A stretch of 64,000 nucleotides of DNA from Sacculina carcini (GCA_916048095.2 OU696572.1:12189664-12253663); one strand, 5' to 3'. Positions 10,943-25,112 are shown, counted from the first letter of the stretch. Translations and numbers: made by a program. Notes: generated by a model from the sequence alone, not told the origin.

Positions 10943-11697
10943 ATGTCACGTGACCGCGGGGCACCCTGGCTGCTGGCAGTGCTGTTACTGCTGTTATTGG
11001 TCACGTGTCCGAGCGAGGCCCGTCGCAGAGGCGGACGTAGGAGGGGAGGTCGAGGACGCAACAGATTCGGCAACTTGCCTATTGTTGGCAAATTCCACAA
11101 CAAGGCGTCGAAGACCTACTACATGAACCCGAATGTACGTACATCACCCAACCATCACCACTGTTTTATCAACATTTCTCATCCAGACACGTTAATGAGC
11201 GACATGATGCATTCATGATGTATTGAGACATGTTTGAATACGTCCAGACTGCATAACTGACTTTGCCTCTGCTCAAACTCATTTCATCATGAAAATATGT
11301 GATATTGTATATTGAAAAATGTGATATTAAACATAGTCACACAAAAGCTTAAAACATGTATGAATGACAAGCAGAGTGAGTTATGGTCGCATATTTTAAT
11401 ACTATAAATATTCCACCTGCAACCACCCACAATGTTTAGCTACGCATCAACATTATCATGATGCTGTTGTCCCCATAATAACCGCGAAATCACGTGCCAT
11501 TCTGTCACAGGGAGCTCAGATCAGCAAGTGGTCGCATTTCGAGTCCGAGTACACGCTGGGCAGTAAGATCGTGTTCATGTGTACGGCACGAGGAAAACCA
11601 CGACCACATATAACCTGGTTCAAGAACGGCATCGAAGTGTTTGCGCACAAATTCTTCAAGGCAAGCCACACACTCACACAAACACTCACACAAACAC

Positions 11698-11731
<34 letters not shown>

Positions 11732-11768
11732 AAACACACGCACACACACACACAGACACACACACACA

Positions 11769-11805
<37 letters not shown>

Positions 11806-12087
11806 ACACACACACACACACACACACTCTCACACACACACGCACACACACACACACACACTATCTGTCTGGAATCAGTTAGGGGAGGGTATTGTAGCAG
11901 CTAAAGGGTAGGAGCATTTAAAGAAAGACTGGATAGTGTGAAATACTGGGAGTTTCAGGGAAGATAGGTTACTAGAGGGTTGGTTGGAGACAGGACAGTA
12001 CGAGCACAGCTCATCTCCTGCAGTAAACAAATAGGTGAGTACAAATAGGTGAGTGCACACACACATACACACATACGTACACAAACA

Positions 12088-12120
<33 letters not shown>

Positions 12121-13179
12121 CTACAAACACACATACAAAAACAAAACATATTTAAATGAGCACATGGTGTTTTCGCATCAGTCGATGAAAAAACTGTTTT
12201 GCCTTCAACATGTCAATTGTATTGACTCATCCCAACTTATCTTCACCTAACGACATATAGCCGCGCTACATCCACTATATCGACACATATTGCTTCTTTC
12301 TCTATATTCCGTTTTGTTTCTCGCCTGTTGGCCAAGCATCTTCACACCACGTACACTGGAAAAGCAACCGATCACAAATTCCGCCTCGTAAGGTCAGGTC
12401 AGGAATTGGGGATTATGCACAAATTCCTGTGCGAGCGTGTGTACGAGTAACATGGCTGAATTAAGGAGTAACCACTGTGTGATGCACAAGATCACACTGC
12501 CTATCCGAATACAGACTCATGAACAACAAATACACACCAGTAATTCAAGATGAAATCACACAAACATCAACACACGCACATACATCCACACACAACCACA
12601 CAAACAGGCACCCACACATACATGATCGAGCCAACCTCACACTTAACCGACACACACACACACACACGCGTACCTGTAGGCGAGGGGAACACAGCGTGTG
12701 TTACCGTGAGGTGTTAATACACCACATGAAAATGTGAGATTTTGCTATGTGCGGGTTGCTTATTAGGCATACCCAATCATGAAACACGTGGCAGTAATTA
12801 CAGCTAGAATACGCCAGCCTATAAAACAAATAAAACATAAAACTAAACAGACAACGTTGAATAAAATAAAACAGCAAACGTTGTTCAAATATACCACCTG
12901 GAAAATCCAAGTTGACTGATCCGACTCAATGCATTCGAATGGTACCCAATAATCTATACATTCATGTAGCCACAATAATACGCATACTCTAGGAGTATAT
13001 CGTGTGTATCGTGTATACAGATAACCGAATACCGGGAGTCGAGAAACGTCACTACGTCCCGCATGGAGATCACCCCAGCCAAGCAGATGGACGCTGGATA
13101 TTACGAGTGCCAGGCGGACAACAAATTCGCGGTGGACAGGCGTGGCTTCCGTACTGATTTCATCATAGAAATGGAGTAG
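10943..13179 (+). CDS. Secreted single immunoglobulin-domain protein (OIG-4-like), complete
   Basis: Three exons with phase-0 junctions: 10943-11134, 11511-11660 and 13021-13179, giving 166 residues. It begins with a signal peptide (MSRDRG, then a Leu-rich core ending near PSEA), followed by an Arg/Gly-rich basic stretch (about residues 27-41). One I-set-like Ig domain follows: cysteine in IVFMCTARGKPRP, tryptophan in ITWFKNG, and DAGYYECQADN with the second cysteine. It ends shortly after the domain with no membrane segment. The order of basic segment, Ig domain and very short tail matches my memory of nematode OIG-4, a muscle-secreted protein that stabilises acetylcholine-receptor complexes; function here is inferred. 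Intron 2 uses a GC donor (AAG/GCAAGC) and holds a retroelement tail and long CA runs. The initiator ATG directly precedes the signal peptide. Confidence 0.85.
11680..11862. repeat. (CA)n-rich tract in intron 2 of the Ig gene
   Basis: Begins about 12-20 nt after the GC donor at 11660 and runs, with CT and GC interruptions, into the retroelement fragment that follows. Confidence 0.9.
11868..12058 (+). mobile_element. Second CR1-like 3' end with twin AAATAGGTGAG tail
   Basis: Starts with coding remnant VWNQLGEGIVAAKG (the usual WN-LP-VV-AK block of CR1-type ORFs). After a frameshift there is an LFKE/FKERLD-like remnant, then GGAGACAGGACAG and two copies of ACAAATAGGTGAG. A (CA)n tract follows directly. 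It lies in sense orientation within intron 2 of the Ig-domain gene, flanked by CA repeats on both sides. Confidence 0.75.
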
Positions 13180-13338
13180 CTAAAGCAGGGTGAAAAGTTC
13201 CCGTATGTAGCGGCCGATTCAAAATGGCGGCCCGCTGGTCGCCGGTGCTTGTTGATACTGCTTACCTCAGATAATTCCATGTGTCAAATGTTGGTGGTCT
13301 AGCAATGGTACAAAATAATATAGATCTGTTGCAAGATC

Positions 13339-13344
13339 AATAAA
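13339..13344 (+). terminator. Candidate polyadenylation signal AATAAA for the Ig-domain gene
   Basis: A consensus AATAAA about 160 nt after the stop codon at 13177-13179. Confidence 0.5.
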
Positions 13345-13741
13345 ATTGGCGAAAAATGGCAAGCCGTTTGACGTGAATAATCTCTTGTTAAGCCAGTTTA
13401 TCATCACAATCTAGAATTTGGGCACCGTGAATAATTTTTCAACATATACATCATTTTTCAACATATAAATCATTTTTCAACAATTGTCCATTAATTACAC
13501 TGGTGTGCGTGATTTATAAGGTCAAGGGTTTCTCAACTGTTTTTAGGTCACTTTTTCACTCTGCTTCCTGAAATGGAATCCGTTTTGCTCGATTAGCTCG
13601 ATATTTTAAGATACGTTATTTGGCCCATATGAACAAAACCTTGCTGATTGGTTTACTATAGTTAGTGCGACAGAAGGATATATGTTTAAACTGCAAAATG
13701 GTGCAACATAAGTGTATTCCGATCACAGTACATACTCACTA

Positions 13742-14101
13742 CTACGAAACAAATGGCCTTTTCACGGACTTCCGAATGTGTTGAGCAGATGGGACGTCCC
13801 TCTTCAAGCACCAGCAATAGTCCGCCAGGAAGTTAACGTTCCACCGACCCTGGTACCGTTCTTCCATCACACGTATGTCTTTGTGGAAACGTTCTCCCTG
13901 CTCTTCACTATAATCACCACAGTTGTCTGGGAAATAATCGAGATGGGACCGTAGAAAGTGCATCTTTACAGACATACGAAGCTGCTGAAAACTATCCATC
14001 AACTCATCGACGACCTTCACGTATTCCGGACTTCTGTGGTGGAAGTTGGTGGAAGTTGACAACCCAGGAAGTTGGTGGTGATTGACTTGTAAGCCAGCCA
14101 C
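13742..14101 (-). pseudogene. Transposon-derived protein fragment (HGERFH / YQGRW family)
   Basis: A 119-codon frame contains MSVKMHFLRSHLDYFPDN, GERFHKDIRVMEERYQGRW and LADYCWCLKRD. These blocks belong to a widespread uncharacterised transposon-like protein family that I recall from arthropod and cnidarian genomes. Only the C-terminal part is present, with no upstream continuation recognised, so it is probably a dead fragment. The family name is unknown to me. Confidence 0.65.
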
Positions 14102-14148
14102 GCAGAGAGCTTAGACATGTCCCATGCAGCAGGAGAGAAGGGTGAGAA

Positions 14149-14300
14149 TTGGGGCAAGATGTATCAGTATGCCCACTCCAATATGCATATTAATACATCA
14201 GTGTGTGAGCTGTTATCCTTGACATAGTGTGAAAACTCGAGCTAATTGAGAAAAATGGATAGCTTTTTCGAATTCAGCACATGAAACTTGTATTAGAACA
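14149..14300. repeat. Direct repeat, left copy (about 150 bp)
   Basis: Matches 14662-14813 with few differences at an offset of 513 bp. The segment between them contains the tRNA-headed SINE. Confidence 0.9.
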
Positions 14301-14640
14301 ACTAAATGGTTAAATGGTTAAATGCCTAAGTGGCAGCTGCTACACGGGAAGAAGCCGAAGCTTATGAACACACAGGTGTGCCCCGTGCCGCTCGCTGCCA
14401 CCGCAGAACCAACCCTCTCCACGCTATGACGCCACAAGGACGTAAGACGTATTAGAGAGGGCCACCTCCCCAGAATGCATGGCACAACTCATGACTGATA
14501 TCTGGTACCATTTACTGCTGGGTTGACAGGGGCTGTGGGATTGTAGAATTCGCCCAATGAAATTCTGCTCCGCCGGGTTTCGAACCACGGACCTCCCGCT
14601 TGTGAGGCGGGTGTGCTAACAACTGCACCACGGAGTCCAC
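14300..14640 (-). mobile_element. tRNA-Val-headed SINE
   Basis: Read on the minus strand, the head at about 14638-14567 has a tRNA-like order. A TGGTGCAGTTG A-box region comes first, then an anticodon stem CCCGC/GCGGG with loop CTCACAA (anticodon CAC, valine), and a perfect B box GGTTCGAAACC. The 3' side pairs with the 5' side except at the first position, and the sequence runs on without a CCA end into a body of about 250 bp. The body ends in a repeated CATTTAAC-type tail at 14303-14327. It is therefore a SINE and not a functional tRNA gene. Confidence 0.75.
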
Positions 14641-14661
14641 GGAGCTGAGAAATATCCAACG

Positions 14662-14813
14662 TTGGGGCAAGATGTATCAGTATGCCCACTCCAATATGCA
14701 TATTAATACATCAGTGTGCGAGCTGTTATCCTTGACATAGTGTGAAAACTCGAGCTAATTGAGAAAAATGGATAGCTTTTTCGGATTCAGCACACGAAAC
14801 TTGTATAAAAACA
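14662..14813. repeat. Direct repeat, right copy (about 150 bp)
   Basis: Second copy of the 14149-14300 sequence, starting TTGGGGCAAGATGTATCAG and ending near GAAACTTGTAT. Single-base differences include a T/C change and an A/G change. Confidence 0.9.
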
Positions 14814-14815
14814 GC

Positions 14816-15841
14816 TGAGAAACCTCCGACCTTTTGAAAAAAAGTTTTTAAACGCAGGCCAGTGTTACCGATACATAACGTGAAGTAAATTGCAAAACAA
14901 GAAGCAATCAACAGCATTATTGCAATAACAATCACGTCAACAAATTTCCTCTCTCAGCCAACCTTGGCAGACTCGCCTTAGCGTAGATTGCGTATTACCA
15001 GTGAACCAGCAAAATCCAGCTAACTTATCAATTCCAGCCTTCACCAACCTTAAGAGGCGAGTACGAAGAGACGACATCAAGCAAACTTGAAGGAGAAACT
15101 TCAAAGAAGGTCGAAACAACAGCAAAAAGAGCACAAGACAAGATACAACCGAAACTGACACACAACTGCAACACATCGTAGAAGGATTGTGGTGTGCTTG
15201 TTGGTATGTCAGCATAGACTCGTCGTCCTGTCATATCGTTCAGCTGATCAAATATTGTTCGCGCTCAGCCGTTTAAACTGTTCAAACACAATATGGTGGT
15301 TTTCTGCGCTTGCCCCTATAAACAAAGTTGATAAACATATTTCTGTAGTTGTAAAGAATTGGCGGTTAATTAGTCAGTGTATTACCGTTTACCATATTGG
15401 TAATTGTTAATCAATTGCGGAATTAGTGATGTACAAATGAAGTATAAATAGTTGAATGCTTAAAATTAAATGAACGACTGAAAAATATCCGGATTGAATT
15501 TGTGATTGATTGATTCATACACGTTGGAATTTGGCTAGAAGCAAAAAAATTTAAAAGAACAAAAAATATGAGCAATATAAGTATTACTTGGAATACAATG
15601 TAATAATAGAAGAACCAATGCATATTACCTCAGATTTGTCTATAGATTTAATAATATTTAAATATGTTATATTTTGCTAAAAATAGACATTACGTAAGCA
15701 CCGACGTAATTGCTCAGAAATATTTCATATAAGCCGTGGAGCAGACAGCTGGTGCGCATTGTTTTATCTGACGCATGCTAGGGATTTTGTAGAACAACAA
15801 CAATTGTGTAGAATCGAAATTAGTGTAAATTTCTGTTGATT
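14816..15841. other. Upstream region of the succinate dehydrogenase gene
   Basis: No coding feature recognised. The segment just before 15842 should contain the promoter and 5' UTR, but no TATA box or other motif is convincing. Confidence 0.4.
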
Positions 15842-18398
<2,557 letters not shown>

Positions 18399-18847
18399 CA
18401 CCAACATCGTCAACAACAGCACCGTGCTGGATATTTATCGTGTAGTGTTATGCAGCAAAGCCGCGGCTGGTCAGGTGGCTGGCCTGTTTTATCCGGGGCT
18501 GGTGGAGGCGGTCGATCAGCCTTGTCACGTGTTTCCCGGCCGACTGGATGCTAGTTTTCAGCTGTCGACGACTTCAGCTGATAGTTGCGTGTATGTGTGC
18601 GTGTCTGCTTGCTTGAGTGGAGAGACGGTGTGGATTATTCGTGAGTAATGCTAGTAATGACATTTGTCGTGTCCAGACTCAGTTTTCCGACACAATAGGA
18701 AGCGTTTATTCTGAAAGTAGTGTGTTGCGCATGGTATTGCGCTGAGCGATAGTTGTGTGAATGTGTGACAATAGTGAACCAGTATATGTAGACAGGCGTC
18801 TCTTTGTGCTACGCCGCTTGAATAAGGCTGTTGACAGCAATATGATG

Positions 18848-18916
18848 GCATCCTCGCTGGCATAGTGGCTAAAACACTCATATTTGCAGCCAGAGGTCCG
18901 GGGTTCGAATCTGTCC
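18848..18916 (+). mobile_element. tRNA-like SINE head or tRNA pseudogene
   Basis: An A-box-like TGGCATAGTGGCTAAAAC is followed about 35 nt later by a B box GGTTCGAATC. The acceptor and anticodon stems are not convincingly paired, so it is more likely a decayed SINE than a working tRNA gene. Confidence 0.5.
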
Positions 18917-19238
18917 CTTGAATCGTTCGTTTCTTATACATGAGTTATATATAGTTGTAGACGGATGCTAGGCTATGCTCAAACATTGCAAACTCGCACA
19001 ATTTATTGCTCTGTCAAACAGTTGCACCCCGCCACACACACACATGCCGGTGTAGAAAAATCACATTGGCGCAATTATCACAAATGTACGAACAAAAGCT
19101 CGGATCAAGTGGTGCGGATGAGTGTGTCTGTCTGTCTGTCTGTCTGTCTGCGGCGTGGTCGCGCCGTAACGTTCTAACTGGCACGTGACTAGTACTAGCA
19201 AACTCCTCGCTCCATAAAACTGCCCTCGTCAGTTTAAA

Positions 19239-19281
19239 CGCCACTTCAAGTCGCACGGGAGAGGTGCGACTTGAAGTGGCG
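19239..19281. repeat. Perfect 18-bp palindromic hairpin with 7-nt loop
   Basis: The arm 19239-19256 (CGCCACTTCAAGTCGCAC) and the arm 19264-19281 are exact reverse complements separated by GGGAGAG. It lies about 230 bp beyond the stop codon of the leftward LRRFIP gene. A weaker 8-bp GC hairpin follows at 19416-19442. Confidence 0.9.
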
Positions 19282-19510
19282 GGTAAAGTGGCGTGCATGG
19301 GTAATGTGGGATATTTGGGATAAATTTGCCTGATGGTTTGTTGGTAACGTGAGACCCAAGGTGGTTCCCAGGGAGGACTGTGAGGTTACTTGGATTTACC
19401 CCAGCAATCAGTCTAAACCCGCCAATAATATTCAGGCGGGTTACATGTAATTGAGCTCTGCCTTATCGCTTGTCATCGTCACTGAGGCAGTCAGATGGAA
19501 CTGAGCGTGT

Positions 19511-22500
19511 TCAAGAGTCTGGGGATTGTCTTGTGGAAGGAGCGAGTCCTTTGAGCAGAGTGGTCTTGGCGTTGTTCAACTTCTCCATGCGCTTGTTCAA
19601 CTGGCGATTGTTGGCCTCCAGTTCTTCAATCACAGATTCTGATTCGCGTAACTGAAACACAACAATAATTTACATCAGTCCAATCACCTACTGTCGCTTT
19701 TTCTCAACTTCTTGATTTTGCTGTTAGATTCACTGAAAATCCGTCGTTGCAGCATTTACCTGGCGCGTGAGTTTGCGTCTTTCTGCGTTCAGCTCATCCT
19801 CCTTGCACTCGGCATATTGAGCTTCCAGTCGAGTTCGGTGCACCTGTCTGTTCAAGCGCTGCACCTGTGTGTGTGCGCAACATCACGTATTACGTCACAT
19901 TACCGCATAACACGTCACGTTACTTCACATCACATCACACATAAATACATACGACAGGGTAGAGTATACAGCTATTTGGAACTTGTGAAAGTCAAACAAG
20001 AACTTGTGAAATAGCGCCGATAATACACGCAAATCTAGATAACAATGTTGAAACAATGCCAGGAGACTCGGAGAGGCGCTTGACTCACCGATGCCTGCAG
20101 ATTGGCGCGTTCCTGCTCGTATTTCTGCAATTTTTCTTTGTATTCGGTCTTGAGCTTGTCCAACTCTCCTGGTGTGAACAAACACGGTGAAAATAGCAGC
20201 CACATTCATCAACTCCTCGATATATGACCTCAGTTTAATTATTAATAATACAATATTAATCCCCAAACGAAAGAGTATCAATAGACAAGAGGTCTGATCA
20301 TCCGTGATTAATTATGGAGCTGCCCTTCAAATAATTTCCCCACATTAATTGTCTAGTAAATCAACAGTGTTCAGCTCTGCCACCAAGCCCTAGCGCAGTG
20401 GTTCAGTTAACCTTTGTGTGGAATTCCCCAGTCTGGTGGGGAATGGAAGAGTTGCCAAGTGGCAAGCTAAAGGTCGGACAGAACAGGTCAACTATGTGTG
20501 TGTTTTTATCAATTAAAACTCGTTCATTTTTGTATCTAATGACCTCTTGACATTTACTTTGATGTAACAACTGAATTTATTGAATATATCAGCACAAGTG
20601 GGGGGAAAATGAGGAGATGGCTCTTATTGAGAAGTGGACAACCAGTGAGGAAAAGGTTAAGAAGCACAGTGCTAATTGTTGAGTTATTAGTCGAGGCAGT
20701 TCAATACGTTGTAAGTCGGCCGCGTCTGCCACAGTGCTGGCTCTCTGCGCATGCGCACTAAGTTGTTGCTGTAGCTGCTGTCTGAGCAGTGCCACCTGCT
20801 GCTCCATAGTGTTCCTCTCCGACGCCAAGCGACGAATTCTGCACTCTGCAACATTGCACACACTTATTCAAAAACAAAATTTCCACCATGTTTATTGCGC
20901 CAATGAATAATGCAGGACATGATCAATTACTTATATAAGAAAATATCTAGTAATAAAGAGTGTGAGAGTGAGGGAGCACCTAGTGATAGGTAGAGTGTGA
21001 GAGTGAGGGAAGAGTGATGGAGCACCTAGTGATAGGTAGAGTGTGAGAGTGAGGGAAGAGTGATGGAGCACCTAGTGATAGGTAGAGTGTGAGAGTGAGG
21101 GAAGAGTGAGGGGACACCTAGTGATAGGTAGAGTGTGAGAGTGAGGGAAGAGTGATGGAGCACCTAGTGATAGGTAGAGTGTGAGAGTGAGGGGAGAGTG
21201 AGGGAGCACCTAGTGATAGGTAGAGTGTGAGAGTGAGGGGAGCACCTAGTGATAGGTAGAGTGTGAGAGTGAGGGGAGAGTGAGGGAGAACCTAGTGATA
21301 GGTAGAGTGTGAGAGTGAGGGGAGCACCTAGTGATAGGTAGAGTGTGAGAGTGAGGGAGAACCTAGTGATAGGTAGAGTGTGAGAGTGAGGGAAGAGTGA
21401 TGGAGAACCTAGTGATAGGTAGAGTGTGAGAGTGATGGAGAACCTAGTGATAGGTAGAGTGTGAGAGTGATGGAGAACCTAGTGATAGGTAGAGTGTGAG
21501 AGTGAGGGAAGAGTGAGGGAGAACCTAGTGATAGGTAGAGTGTGAGAGTGAGGGAGAACCTAGTGATAGGTAGAGTGTGAGAGTGAGGGAAGAGTGATGG
21601 AGAACCTAGTGATAGGTAGAGTGTGAGAGTGATGGAGAACCTAGTGATAGGTAGAGTGTGAGAGTGAGGGAGAACCTAGTGATAGGTAGAGTGTGAGAGT
21701 GAGGGAAGAGTGAGGGAGCACCTAGTGATAGGTAGAGTGTGAGAGTGAGGGGAGAGTGAGGGAGAACCTAGTGATAGGTAGAGTGTGAGAGTGAGGGAAG
21801 AGTGATGGAGAACCTAGTGATAGGTAGAGTGTGAGAGTGAGGGAAGAGTGATGGAGAACCTAGTGATAGGTAGAGTGTGAGAGTGAGGGAAGAGTGAGGG
21901 AGCACCTAGTGATAGGTAGAGTGTGAGAGTGAGGGGAGAGTGAGGGAGAACCTAGTGATAGGTAGAGTGTGAGAGTGAGGGAAGAGTGATGGAGAACCTA
22001 GTGATAGGTAGAGTGTGAGAGTGAGGGAAGAGTGAGGGAGCACCTAGTGATAGGTAGAGTGTGAGAGTGAGGGAAGAGTGAGGGAGCACCTAGTGATAGG
22101 TAGAGTGTGAGAGTGAGGGGAGAGTGAGGGAGAACCTAGTGATAGGTAGAGTGTGAGAGTGAGGGGAGAGTGAGGGAGCACCTAGTAATAGGTAGAGTGT
22201 GAGAGTGAGGGAAGAGTGAGGGAGCACCTAGTGATAGGTAGAGTGTGAGAGTGAGGGGAAAGTGAGGGAGAACCTAGTGATAGGTAGAGTGTGAGAGTGA
22301 GGGAGCACCTAGTGATAGGTAGAGTGTGAGAGTGAGGGGAGAGCGAGGGAGCACCTAGTGATAGGTAGAGTGTGAGAGTAAGGGGAGAGTGAGGGAGCAC
22401 CTAGTGATAGGTAGAGTGTGAGAGTGAGGGAGCATCTAGTGATAGGTAGAGTGTGAGAGTGATGGAGAACCTAGTGATAGGTAGAGTGTGAGAGTGAGGG

Positions 22501-24053
22501 GAGAGTGAGGGAGAACCTAGTGATCCGTGACCCGACGTGGCCAGCAGTTGAGCTGAGGTATTTGAGATGAGAGTGGCTGCTTCTCCACGTGCCATCTCTC
22601 CTGTGTCACCTCCAATCATCACCAGACCATGTTTCTTATCACAAACACCAACACACACACACACACACAGCCAAATAATTGATAGAAAAATTAGGTCTTA
22701 AACAGTGTCTATGATAAAACCCACTTAAACGCACACATTTCACCAGTAATAGGAACAAACTCACTAAATTATTATCAATTAATGAATTTAATTCAATCAT
22801 CTGTAACTAAGTAACTATATGAATTAATTTACTTTTAGGTTAAATATCCCCAAAACAATGGCTACATATCGCTGTTATCATAGTGGAAAATAACCAAATT
22901 GGCAGCCGGGATGTACACAGTTGCCAGATTACCTGCAGCAGCGAGTGGCGTTCAGCCAGTTGTTTGGAGCAAGTTTCAAGCTGCTGTTCCAACTTGCTGC
23001 AAGCTTTTCTCAACTGCAGCTGCTCCGAGCTCATTGTGTGAGTTTGACGCTGAAAATAGACAAAAACAAGAATACAATTTTGATATATTTTTGTTAAAAA
23101 GTAGTACAAACATTTTTGGAATTCTTGTTATTTTTGGCACCTGCAGAGATCGATGCTGCTCTTGTTCATCTTGCAGGCGATCTTTGAGCAGTTCCAATTG
23201 AAACCGCAACGATTGTGTGTCCTTCACCAATCTGTCTCCATTCTCACACTGTTCGTCCAATTTATCACTTACCTCGTCCGTCTAACACACACATACATAA
23301 GCATACACACACACACACACACACACATAACTTTCATCTTCCCTAAATGAATAAAGCTAGAAATTCTCTGTTATTTGTAGACCAGTGAAATAACGTGATT
23401 TCAACGACAAATATTGACGGTATGCGTCTGTAATGGGAAAAATGAGTTTACTTCATATTTGGCGGGAGAGCGCGAGGTCAGTCTGGCATCACTAGGATCG
23501 GCGTAGTCGCACGAGGAAGAGACCACATCTGAGGTGCAGTCCTCACTGTTGTCCACGTCTACACAACAACAACAACAACAAACATAACATAACATAATGA
23601 ACATAATGACACCAAAAATATATTATTAACACGAAATAAAATTAATTTTGGGCAAAACTGTTATAATTGAATCATAATTATCGGTATTAAAAACGCATAT
23701 CAGCATTTATAGGCGATTTAGACACAAGAAACAAAATCACCAATTTTCTAACGTTTTATTGTATTATATTGTACTCATCTAATGCTACAGAATTTGTTAT
23801 AAACTTGCATTTTTAATTAAATACAAAATTAATCCAATTTTCGTGCTGAATGGGCACGAGAATTGGTTTAAAAACAAAATAACACTGAATTAAGTATCCA
23901 TAATAGAGTGTTGGACGACTTGATGAAAATGCACATGATATTAGAGATGATCTCACCAGCTGAAGAACGCTTGATAATATCTGGTGGCGCCACCTGTCGG
24001 TCGCTGAACAAACCAATCGTGGAATGTCGATGTCCAGATGGCCGGTTTCGTGT
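19511..24053 (-). CDS. LRRFIP: LRRFIP-family (Flightless-I interacting) coiled-coil protein, 5' end unresolved
   Basis: Nine exons on the minus strand with consistent phases: 24053-23957, 23558-23452, 23281-23141, 23049-22933, 22634-22517, 20845-20708, 20168-20089, 19864-19760 and 19651-19511 (TGA), giving 347 residues plus an unidentified N-terminus. The protein is mostly coiled coil. The diagnostic LRRFIP block KHGLVMIGGDTGE follows LAERHSLLQ. CRIRRLASERN, a long Gln-rich helix, ELDKLKTEYKEKLQKYEQE and AERRKLTRQLRESESVIEEL come next, and the LNKRMEKLNNAKTTLL end matches vertebrate LRRFIP1/2 in order and spacing. Those proteins bind Flightless-I and act in actin-linked, Toll/MyD88 or nucleic-acid-sensing and Wnt pathways; the role here is inferred. 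The first recognised exon (RPSGHRHSTIG) starts in phase 0, so at least one more exon exists upstream. The intron after 22517 is a minisatellite beginning at the splice donor itself. Confidence 0.85.
20396..20671 (+). mobile_element. hAT-like MITE, copy 1
   Basis: About 276 bp, beginning CAGTGGTTCAGTTAACC and ending in a degraded GAAGCACAGTG. It is highly similar along its length to 56232-56505 and to the complement of 49395-49670. Terminal inverted repeats of the CAGTGGTTC/GAACCACTG type are typical of hAT-derived MITEs. No intact 8-bp target duplication is visible here. It lies in the LRRFIP intron between 20708 and 20168. Confidence 0.8.
20945..22516 (-). repeat. LRRFIP intronic minisatellite (35/46-bp units) seeded at the 5' splice site
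   Basis: About 1.57 kb of alternating 35-bp and 46-bp units. Read in gene direction, each unit has a pyrimidine-rich stretch (CACTCTCACACTCTACC) followed by TATCACTAG/GTTCTCC or CACTAG/GTGCTCC. The authentic exon end at 22517 is GGATCACTAG/GTTCTC, so the array starts at the donor and repeats its last eight exon bases (ATCACTAG) and the GT in almost every unit. Confidence 0.95.
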
Positions 24054-24282
24054 CTGTATGTGCATAATTAATCAGCCAAGTAAGACAACCTGACGACACT
24101 ATAAATATAATCAACGTATGCAGTAGCGAGCAGTATGTCTCAAGACTTGGTTGGTGACACAGCTAACGAACTCATAAATATCTTATCAATGTGAAATAGT
24201 GGAGTTGGATAACGCAGAAACATGTCACATAATTAATTTACACATTTAATTTGCACTCGTTATTCACTTGACACCTCAATTG

Positions 24283-24363
24283 TCACACACACACACACAA
24301 ACATACATTCACTCGTTTACCTCGGCGATACCGACATATTGACAGTGAAGTTTGATGGACAGC

Positions 24364-24401
<38 letters not shown>

Positions 24402-24885
24402 TTGGGCCAGAATTAAAACAACATTCCCTACACACTGACATACACACACACACACAAACACTGGCACACACACACACACACACACTGACACATACACACA
24501 AACAGTAACACACACACACACCCACACTGACACACACACACACACTAACACACACACACACACACTAATACACACTAGCACACACACGCACACACACACT
24601 GACACACACACACACACACACACACTGATTACTATACTACTGATTACTCACACACTAACTAAACACTAGCACACACTTACACACACACAAACAGTAACAC
24701 ACACACACACACTGACACACATACACACACACACTGACACACACACTGACACACACACACCCACACTGACACACATACATTACACTCACACACACACACT
24801 GACACACATACACCCACACTGACACACATACATTACACTGACACACACACACACACACACACTGACACACATACATACACATACA
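24283..24885. repeat. CA-rich degenerate microsatellite cluster
   Basis: CA runs broken by CTGACA and TACATA units, with a (TG)n block at 24367-24400 in the opposite sense. The 5' part of the LRRFIP gene may lie here. A stretch reading WLSIKLHCQYVGIAE before a GTAAAC donor (about 24365-24320) is phase-compatible with the next exon but has no visible acceptor. Confidence 0.7.
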
Positions 24886-24925
24886 GAATCACAAACTAGG
24901 CATTAAGCTAAATAAATCCCAGAAG

Positions 24926-25112
24926 CAGTGGTTTGCGGTCTTTTATCTCACTGATTCCCCACTTCTTGTTGATGATGAGTCAACTCAATCAGCGCCACAA
25001 ATCCAATCAATTTAGGTGTCATGAAGTCAGTAGAAAGAAAAACTAATTAGTTTCAATTGATAGATGCACACACATATTTGTCCTGTTCTGTCCGACCTTT
25101 AAATAGTCTGAA
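24926..25112 (-). mobile_element. hAT-like MITE, degraded copy
   Basis: Begins CAGTGGTTTGCGGTC and contains the CCACTTCTTG, AATTGATAGA-CACACACAT and GTCCTGTTCTGTCCGACCTTT blocks of the family in antisense order. The distal part is missing. Confidence 0.6.

Noticed and set aside
14567..14638. Functional tRNA-Val(CAC) gene
   Set aside because: The head has a good B box and anticodon arm, but one acceptor pair is broken and it continues into a SINE body with a repeated tail.
24320..24340. ATGTCGGTATCGCCGAG as first coding exon of LRRFIP
   Set aside because: The donor phase (2) does not match the phase-0 start of the next exon at 24053, so the true first exon remains unknown.
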